Assembly (NCBI GenBank): GCA_021789755.1 | Contig: JAJYJD010000111.1 | Coordinates: 1 to 10,868 of the forward strand | DNA length: 10,868 nt | Source: Bacteroidota bacterium | GTDB lineage: Bacteria > Bacteroidota > Ignavibacteria > Kryptoniales > JAKASW01 | Reading direction: 5' to 3' | In this document: in pieces, positions 6,557 to 10,868 of the stretch | Position numbering within the stretch: the stretch's first letter is position 1 | Layout of the letters: each line of letters begins with the position of its first letter | The notes under the pieces: model-generated | The model's input: only the letters and a program-made list of their open reading frames with translations | Databases searched by the model: none | Told to the model about the DNA's origin: nothing | Position numbers and translations under genes: made by a program

Positions 6557-7232
6557 AGACCTCAAGTACTCCGTTCGTTTTCAATGTCCTTGCACATTCT
6601 TTGATGGTGGACCCTGTCGTAATGACGTCGTCGATCAGGAGGATCTTCGTTCCCTCGATGCCGTCCACCGGCATTTTCCCGAGTGAGAAGGCTCCCATAA
6701 TATTCTTCTTTCTTCCTTCCGCATCGAAGAGTGTTTGAGTCATTGTCTGCCTGGTTCTGACGAGAAGATCCGGAGAATGATTTACGCCTAAGATATCACT
6801 CAAGCTCCGTGCGATCAGTTCGCTTTGATTATATCCGCGCTCCCGCCGCCTTGCCGGATGCAACGGCACCGGCGCAATCGTATCGCACATCGAGAGTTTC
6901 GGATCATCGACGATTTTCCTGGCGATGAAAAGCCCGAACTGTGCGGCGATTAACTCGGCACCGCTGTATTTCAGCAGGTGCACCGCCTCCCTAACGCGCG
7001 GGTCCTGCTCGAACAAGAACACCGAATCGATTTTATCGACGGCTTCGTCCGCGAGAAATTTCTCCTCGATGAGCTGGATTATCGACTCTGTCGGCGGTAC
7101 TCGTTCGAAGCTTTCCCAGCAGCGCGTGCAGACGTATGCTTCACCGTGTTTCAGCGCCCCCTCGCATGTCGAACACACGGGTGGATAAACAAAGTTTACG
7201 AACGCCTCGGCCAGATTACTCAGGCCCCTCAC
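6528..7232 (-). CDS. comF: ComF-family phosphoribosyltransferase-like protein
   Basis: This is a 234-residue cytoplasmic protein. An N-terminal zinc finger is formed by Cys20, Cys23, Cys35 and Cys38. A type I phosphoribosyltransferase domain follows, with APVPLHPARRRERGYNQSE (120-138), characteristic of ComF, and the PRPP-binding loop ILLIDDVITTGST (197-209). ComF proteins support uptake and processing of single-stranded DNA in natural transformation; a related role in DNA metabolism or repair is likely where no competence operon is present. The start is GTG at 7232: an in-frame TGA lies three codons upstream, ruling out a longer form. GGGAGG (7245-7250) is the probable ribosome site at a rather long 12-base spacing. 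It is the first gene of the downstream minus-strand block, 220 bases from uvrB, and overlaps the VOC gene. No other competence gene is visible. Confidence 0.9.
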   Translation of the reverse strand: MRGLSNLAEAFVNFVYPPVCSTCEGALKHGEAYVCTRCWESFERVPPTESIIQLIEEKFLADEAVDKIDSVFLFEQDPRVREAVHLLKYSGAELIAAQFGLFIARKIVDDPKLSMCDTIAPVPLHPARRRERGYNQSELIARSLSDILGVNHSPDLLVRTRQTMTQTLFDAEGRKKNIMGAFSLGKMPVDGIEGTKILLIDDVITTGSTIKECARTLKTNGVLEVYAASAAITI

Positions 7233-7366
7233 AACTCTTCAGATCCTCCCTGAACAGATCCCAATAATGCATCGAGAAAAATAGCACACTGATGACACGG
7301 AAACATTCAGACTTTCACAGATTATTCTTTTCGCATTTCTTAATTGCGTCAAAATCAGTTACATCT

Positions 7367-7393
7367 CCCGACCAGGGTCCTGCAGATGTCGGG
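7367..7393 (-). other. Inverted repeat in the uvrB-comF gap
   Basis: CCCGAC (7367-7372) pairs with GTCGGG (7388-7393); an inner CAG/CTG (7373-7375 with 7380-7382) could extend the stem past a 5-base bulge. An overlapping alternative pairs ACATCT (7361-7366) with AGATGT (7384-7389), so two folds compete. The element lies about 60 bases beyond the uvrB stop in the direction of transcription. It is followed only by ATTTTG about ten bases later, not a proper U-run. It could be a weak terminator, attenuator or mRNA 3'-end structure. The rest of the 220-base gap shows no gene and no convincing comF promoter. Confidence 0.35.
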
Positions 7394-7452
7394 CTGGCGC
7401 AACGTGCTCACACGTAGTCTGTGTTCTAATACGTTCTCCGGTTCCCACGCGC

Positions 7453-9471
7453 TCATCTTTTTCCCGACAGCCTGTGGATTTCGTCGCGCAGTTCGGCGGC
7501 TTTCTCGAAATCAAGATCCTTCGCGGCCTGATACATTTCCTTTGTGAGCCGCTCAACGAGCTCCGCTTTCTGCTGGTCCGTAAGATATTTCCCCGGCGAT
7601 TCCGAAACACTCGCCTGCTGAAGTCGTCTCGTCTTCTCCTCACCTTCCGCCCTGACGTCGGCAATTGCCGTCGATGCCATGATTTCCTCGGCCGACTTCA
7701 CGATCGACTTCGGCTCGATGTTGTGTTCGACATTGTAGTCAGTCTGGATCTTCCTTCGGCGCCCGGTCTCGTCCATCATCCTCTTCATACTCCCGGTCAC
7801 CGTGTCGGCATACAGAATGACTTTGCTACCGATATTCCTCGCAGCGCGTCCCGCCGTCTGTATCAGGCTTTTTTCCGACCTGAGGAATCCTTCCTTGTCC
7901 GCATCAAGTATCGCTACCAGGGATACCTCGGGCAGGTCGAGTCCTTCACGGAGGAGGTTGACACCGACCAGCACATCGAATTGGCCCAGCCGCAAATCGC
8001 GAAGGATGGAGACACGTTCAAGTGAATCGATGTCGGAATGGATGTATTTCACGCGTATATTCAGTCCGCGAAGGTATTCGGTCAGATCTTCGGCCATTCG
8101 CTTCGTCAGCGTCGTGACCAGAGTCCGCTCCTTCGCCTTGACCCGCTCGCGTATCTCATGAAGGAGATCGTCCATCTGGTTCTTGACCGGCCTTACTTCC
8201 ACTTCCGGATCGACGATCCCCGTAGGTCTGATTACCTGTTCGACGATCACGCCACCGCTGCTTCCGAGCTCATATTCCGACGGCGTGGCGCTGACAAACA
8301 CAACCTGGTTTATCATGCTTTCAAATTCCTCGAACTTCAGCGGGCGATTGTCCAGCGCAGATGGGAGCCTGAAACCGTATTCGACAAGAGTGGTCTTTCT
8401 CGACCGGTCTCCATGGTACATGGCACGCAGCTGTGGAATTGTCTGGTGGGATTCATCGATGAACATGAGAAAGCCTTCCGGGAAATAGTCGAGGAGAACA
8501 TACGGCCGTTGCCCCGGCTCCCGCCCGGTGATATGCCGGGAATAGTTCTCGATACCGCTGCAATAACCCACTTCCTTCATCATTTCGATGTCGAAGCGCG
8601 TCCGCTGCTCCAGCCGCTGCGCCTCGAGATACTTCCCCATCGCGCGAAGATCCGTCAGCCTTTCAACAAGCTCCGCCTCTATGCCGACTATGGCCCGCAG
8701 GAGGTTTTCCTCGCTCGTAACGAAATGCCTCGCCGGATATATCGAGACTTCTTCCAGCTCGAGTGCGGGTACGCCGGTCAGAGGGTCGAACATCTTGATG
8801 GATTCTATCTCGTCGCCGAAAAACTCCACCCTGACCGCTTCGTCCAGCTCGTACGCGGGGAAAATTTCGACGACGTCGCCCCTGACCCTGAAGACGCCCC
8901 GCAGAAATTCGACATCGTTCCTCGAATAGAGGCTCTCTATGAGAAGCTGCTGAAGCTGCCGGCGCCCCATCTTCTCTCCGCGGCGGACCAGGACCATCTC
9001 GTTCCTGTAATCATGAGGCGAACCGATGCCGTAGATACATGAAACCGACGCGACAACTATTACGTCGTTCCGGCCGCTCAACAGGGAGCTGGTCGCACGA
9101 AGACGCAGCCTGTCGATTTCATCGTTTATTGATGAGTCCTTCTCTATGTAAGTATCCGTTTGCGGGATGTAAGCTTCGGGCTGGTAGTAATCGTAGTAGG
9201 AAATGAAAAACTCGACTATGTTATCCGGGAAAAGCTGCTTGAACTCGCCATATAGTTGGGCCGCGAGAGTTTTGTTGTGCGAAATCACGAGCGTTGGCTT
9301 ATTGATGTTCCGAATCATCTGAGCCATAGTATAAGTCTTGCCGCTGCCGGTTACCCCGAGAAGTGTCTGGTGTTTTCGCCCGCTTTTTATCCCTTCCGTG
9401 AGCTCACGGATAGCCTCAGGCTGATCACCCGAGGGTTGATAGTCCGACACAAGTTTGAATTTATGATCCAT
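7453..9471 (-). CDS. uvrB: UvrABC excision nuclease subunit B
   Basis: This 672-residue DNA-damage-verification helicase of nucleotide excision repair receives lesions from UvrA and recruits UvrC. Residues 11-19 (YQPSGDQPE) start the family Q-motif region. Walker A is GVTGSGKT (39-46). The damage-clamping beta-hairpin lies at about 92-112 (YYDYYQPEAYIPQTDTYIEK). Helicase motif II is IDESHQTIPQ (338-347), motif III is VSATP (393-397) and motif VI is QTAGRAARN (538-546). The C-terminal UVR helix pair for UvrC/UvrA contact is at about 633-668. Length and domain order are normal and no key residue is missing. ATG 9471 is preceded by AGGGA (9477-9481) at five bases. It follows proline dehydrogenase after a 79-base gap containing a possible promoter and a direct repeat; uvrB is commonly SOS-induced. 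Confidence 0.98.
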   Translation of the reverse strand: MDHKFKLVSDYQPSGDQPEAIRELTEGIKSGRKHQTLLGVTGSGKTYTMAQMIRNINKPTLVISHNKTLAAQLYGEFKQLFPDNIVEFFISYYDYYQPEAYIPQTDTYIEKDSSINDEIDRLRLRATSSLLSGRNDVIVVASVSCIYGIGSPHDYRNEMVLVRRGEKMGRRQLQQLLIESLYSRNDVEFLRGVFRVRGDVVEIFPAYELDEAVRVEFFGDEIESIKMFDPLTGVPALELEEVSIYPARHFVTSEENLLRAIVGIEAELVERLTDLRAMGKYLEAQRLEQRTRFDIEMMKEVGYCSGIENYSRHITGREPGQRPYVLLDYFPEGFLMFIDESHQTIPQLRAMYHGDRSRKTTLVEYGFRLPSALDNRPLKFEEFESMINQVVFVSATPSEYELGSSGGVIVEQVIRPTGIVDPEVEVRPVKNQMDDLLHEIRERVKAKERTLVTTLTKRMAEDLTEYLRGLNIRVKYIHSDIDSLERVSILRDLRLGQFDVLVGVNLLREGLDLPEVSLVAILDADKEGFLRSEKSLIQTAGRAARNIGSKVILYADTVTGSMKRMMDETGRRRKIQTDYNVEHNIEPKSIVKSAEEIMASTAIADVRAEGEEKTRRLQQASVSESPGKYLTDQQKAELVERLTKEMYQAAKDLDFEKAAELRDEIHRLSGKR

Positions 9472-9513
9472 CTAATTCCCTGATCGACTCCTCGTAATAA
9501 TCTAACCGTATGG

Positions 9514-9535
9514 CGGACAAAAATGAAATCGGACA
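9514..9535. repeat. Six-base direct repeat upstream of uvrB
   Basis: CGGACA occurs at 9514-9519 and again at 9530-9535, with ten A/T-rich bases between (TGTCCG twice on the minus strand; 16-base period). The left copy overlaps the putative -10 of uvrB and the right copy lies in its spacer. This is where a repressor would act, but no known LexA consensus is matched. Confidence 0.4.
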
Positions 9536-9545
9536 GCCTTGTCAA
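9517..9545 (-). promoter_or_regulatory. Possible uvrB promoter
   Basis: The minus strand has a perfect TTGACA (9545-9540), 17 bases, then TTTTGT (9522-9517). The -10 is poor (three of six), although CATTTTTG (one mismatch to TAnnTTTG) overlaps it; the spacing from TTG is shorter than the usual Bacteroidota value. A start near 9510 would leave a leader of about 40 bases containing the AGGGA ribosome site. Read-through from proline dehydrogenase is the alternative. Confidence 0.35.
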
Positions 9546-9550
9546 GGGTC

Positions 9551-10453
9551 CTACTTGCCGGTCATGATCGATTTGAATACGTATCCTGCAACCTGGGGAT
9601 TCTCTTTGAACCTTCTGATGGAGTAGGCGTACCATTGTTTACCGAAAGGGACATATACACGCAGCTTGTGTCCGTCAGCGACGATCTTGTCACGCAAGTC
9701 GGACCGGACGCCGTACAACATCTGGAATTCATAGCCGTCCCGCTCGATGTGGTTCTGATTGAGCATATCATATGCGGCTCTTATGAGGAAATCGTCGTGT
9801 GTCGCGATCCCGACGCGGCACTTCCCCTCAATGAGCATCCCGAGAAGTTTGACATAGTTGCGTCTGATTTCGTCGCGTCCTTTGAAAGCAATATTTTCGG
9901 GCTCTATATAAATTCCCTTACAAAGCCTGACGCTTGCATCCATGTCGATCAGCCGTCTGATATCCTCTTCGCTTCTACGCATGTACGCCTGGATAACGAC
10001 CCCGGTATTTTCAAAGCCGACGGCACGAAAGCGCTCGTATATATCCAGCGTGGCGGTCGTAACGCTGGAGTCCTCCATATCGATACGCACAAAGTTATTG
10101 AGGTTCCGCGCCGTCTCCATGACTTTCAGGACATTGTCGAAGCAAAAGTCCTTGTCGATGTTCAGGCCGAATTGAGTCAGTTTGATCGAAAGGTTGGCAT
10201 TGAGCTTATTATTTTTGATCATTCTCAGCACTTCGATCGCAGCCTGCGACGAAGATATCGCATCTTCTTTCGTCGTGACATTTTCTCCGAGGACGTCGAT
10301 CGTTGCAAGCATTCGCTCCGAGTTGAGTTCTTTCACGAGCCTTGTCGCATCTTCAATGTGTTCGCCTGCGATGTACCGCATGGCGAACCGCTTCACTAAT
10401 CCTTTTGGGAAAATCTGAAGCGTCGATATTATCAAATTGTTCAGCGGGTTCAT
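9551..10453 (-). CDS. Proline dehydrogenase (monofunctional, FAD-dependent)
   Basis: This 300-residue flavoenzyme oxidises L-proline to pyrroline-5-carboxylate and passes electrons to the quinone pool; it is usually bound peripherally to the inner membrane. The protein is a (beta/alpha)8 barrel of the size seen in Thermus- and Bacillus-type stand-alone enzymes. Motifs: SIKLTQFGL (89-97), RIDMED (123-128), GVVIQAYMRRS (151-161), VRLCKGIYIEP (175-185) and IATHDD (216-221). EFQMLYGVR (242-250) and the C-terminal YAYSIRRFKENP (275-286) follow; the Arg280-Arg281 pair binds the proline carboxylate. ATG 10453 is preceded by GGAG (10459-10462) at five bases. It starts 11 bases after the DUF2203 gene, so the two are probably cotranscribed. 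No P5C dehydrogenase is fused or adjacent in the window; it must be encoded elsewhere. Confidence 0.95.
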   Translation of the reverse strand: MNPLNNLIISTLQIFPKGLVKRFAMRYIAGEHIEDATRLVKELNSERMLATIDVLGENVTTKEDAISSSQAAIEVLRMIKNNKLNANLSIKLTQFGLNIDKDFCFDNVLKVMETARNLNNFVRIDMEDSSVTTATLDIYERFRAVGFENTGVVIQAYMRRSEEDIRRLIDMDASVRLCKGIYIEPENIAFKGRDEIRRNYVKLLGMLIEGKCRVGIATHDDFLIRAAYDMLNQNHIERDGYEFQMLYGVRSDLRDKIVADGHKLRVYVPFGKQWYAYSIRRFKENPQVAGYVFKSIMTGK

Positions 10454-10464
10454 TATTTCTCCGG

Positions 10465-10868
10465 TTAGAGTTCGCTTATGCCCCGGCCGACGTCGGGATC
10501 TTTCAGACTTCTTCTCCCTGAAAAACCCGATTGTATCGGGTGCCAGAAGAGTATATCCTCCTCACCGAGCTTGTAACAGAGGTAGACCTCCTCCCCGTTC
10601 TCCTTGAAATGCGGAAAGTCTATCAAACCTTCGTCGAGATCCTTCACCGAAATTCCCTTCTCATCGAAGCTCTTCACTATCTCGACCAGCTCCTCGAGCT
10701 CCGGAGGGTAGTGCCCGGTCCCGTTCGGACCCGCACCGCCGAAATATCGATGCCGATAAACATCATAGCCCCTGCCATCGAGTATGCGTTTGAGGTCGAC
10801 AAGCTTGTCCAGATCAGGCAGGATGGATTTCAAATCAAATCTTGCCTCTTCGAGTGTGAAGTGTCTTG
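10465..10868 (-). CDS. DUF2203 family protein (5' end cut by window edge)
   Basis: This is a conserved protein of unknown function, seen here from its C-terminus back to the window edge (134 codons). The conserved DUF2203 block is clear: SVKDLDEGLIDFPHF, EEVYLCYKLGEEDILFWH, then GFSGRRSL. A TTG at 10833 could be called as the start, but reading on to the edge in the same frame gives RHFTLEEARFDLKSILPDLD. That is the usual N-terminal beginning of this family. The true start is therefore probably only a few codons beyond 10868, and starting at 10833 would delete the first helix. It lies 11 bases upstream of proline dehydrogenase and likely shares its transcript. The protein is small, soluble and strongly acidic, with no signal peptide or membrane segment. 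I assign no function. Confidence 0.85.
   Translation of the reverse strand, partial: RHFTLEEARFDLKSILPDLDKLVDLKRILDGRGYDVYRHRYFGGAGPNGTGHYPPELEELVEIVKSFDEKGISVKDLDEGLIDFPHFKENGEEVYLCYKLGEEDILFWHPIQSGFSGRRSLKDPDVGRGISEL

Noticed and set aside
7319..7352. comF promoter with minus-strand TTGACG at 7352-7347
   Set aside because: The nearest -10 candidates either match poorly at 18 bases (AGAATA) or need a 22-base spacer (TAATCT).
8038..9042. 334-codon plus-strand open frame opposite uvrB
   Set aside because: It is in the same codon-aligned antisense phase within an intact uvrB and has no recognisable motif; it is a by-product of codon bias.
9539..10399. 286-codon plus-strand open frame opposite proline dehydrogenase
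   Set aside because: It is again in the codon-aligned antisense frame of a fully recognisable gene, with no family resemblance.
1..10868. Mobile element, CRISPR, toxin-antitoxin or other new defence system
   Set aside because: No transposase, integrase, repeat-spacer pattern or clustered unknown genes; nearly every base belongs to a recognisable housekeeping family and composition looks even across the window.

Overview
This window is an ordinary but gene-dense stretch of a bacterial chromosome with moderate GC. Ten genes are complete or nearly so and one is cut by the right edge; two intergenic gaps (about 180 and 220 bases) are the only sizeable non-coding DNA. The gene set (monofunctional proline dehydrogenase, a DUF2203 protein, a QC-like M28 lipoprotein of the Bacteroidota type, compact PrmA and Ppx/GppA proteins) and the sparse Shine-Dalgarno use inside operons suggest a member of the FCB/Bacteroidota-Ignavibacteria side of the tree. 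That placement is inference from family resemblance, not from a marker gene.

Left end (1-2082): a Crp/Fnr-type regulator on the minus strand stands back to back with a NifS/IscS-type cysteine desulfurase on the plus strand. The gap contains a good sigma-70-like promoter for the regulator. The desulfurase is the only plus-strand gene; its last 20 bases overlap, tail to tail, the end of the long minus-strand block.

Middle (2063-7232): read in the direction of transcription, the minus-strand order is comF-family phosphoribosyltransferase, VOC-fold protein, M28/QC-like lipoprotein, prmA (L11 methyltransferase), Ppx/GppA phosphatase and rsmB (16S rRNA m5C methyltransferase). Neighbours overlap or nearly touch: comF/VOC by 29 bases, M28/prmA by 11, and prmA/ppx and ppx/rsmB by the 4-base ATGA. 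This looks like one translationally coupled operon in which two ribosome-modifying methyltransferases flank a polyphosphate/(p)ppGpp-metabolism enzyme.

Right end (7453-10868): DUF2203 protein, proline dehydrogenase and uvrB, again on the minus strand. DUF2203 and proline dehydrogenase are 11 bases apart. A 79-base gap before uvrB holds a consensus -35 hexamer and a direct repeat that could be a damage-regulated operator. The uvrB-comF gap contains an inverted repeat but no convincing terminator or promoter.

I found no mobile element, CRISPR array, tRNA, rRNA or defence system, and nothing that qualifies as a new biological system. The most useful leads are regulatory: the promoter and palindrome in front of the Crp/Fnr gene, the direct repeat before uvrB, the overlapping convergent 3' ends, and the QC-like lipoprotein.
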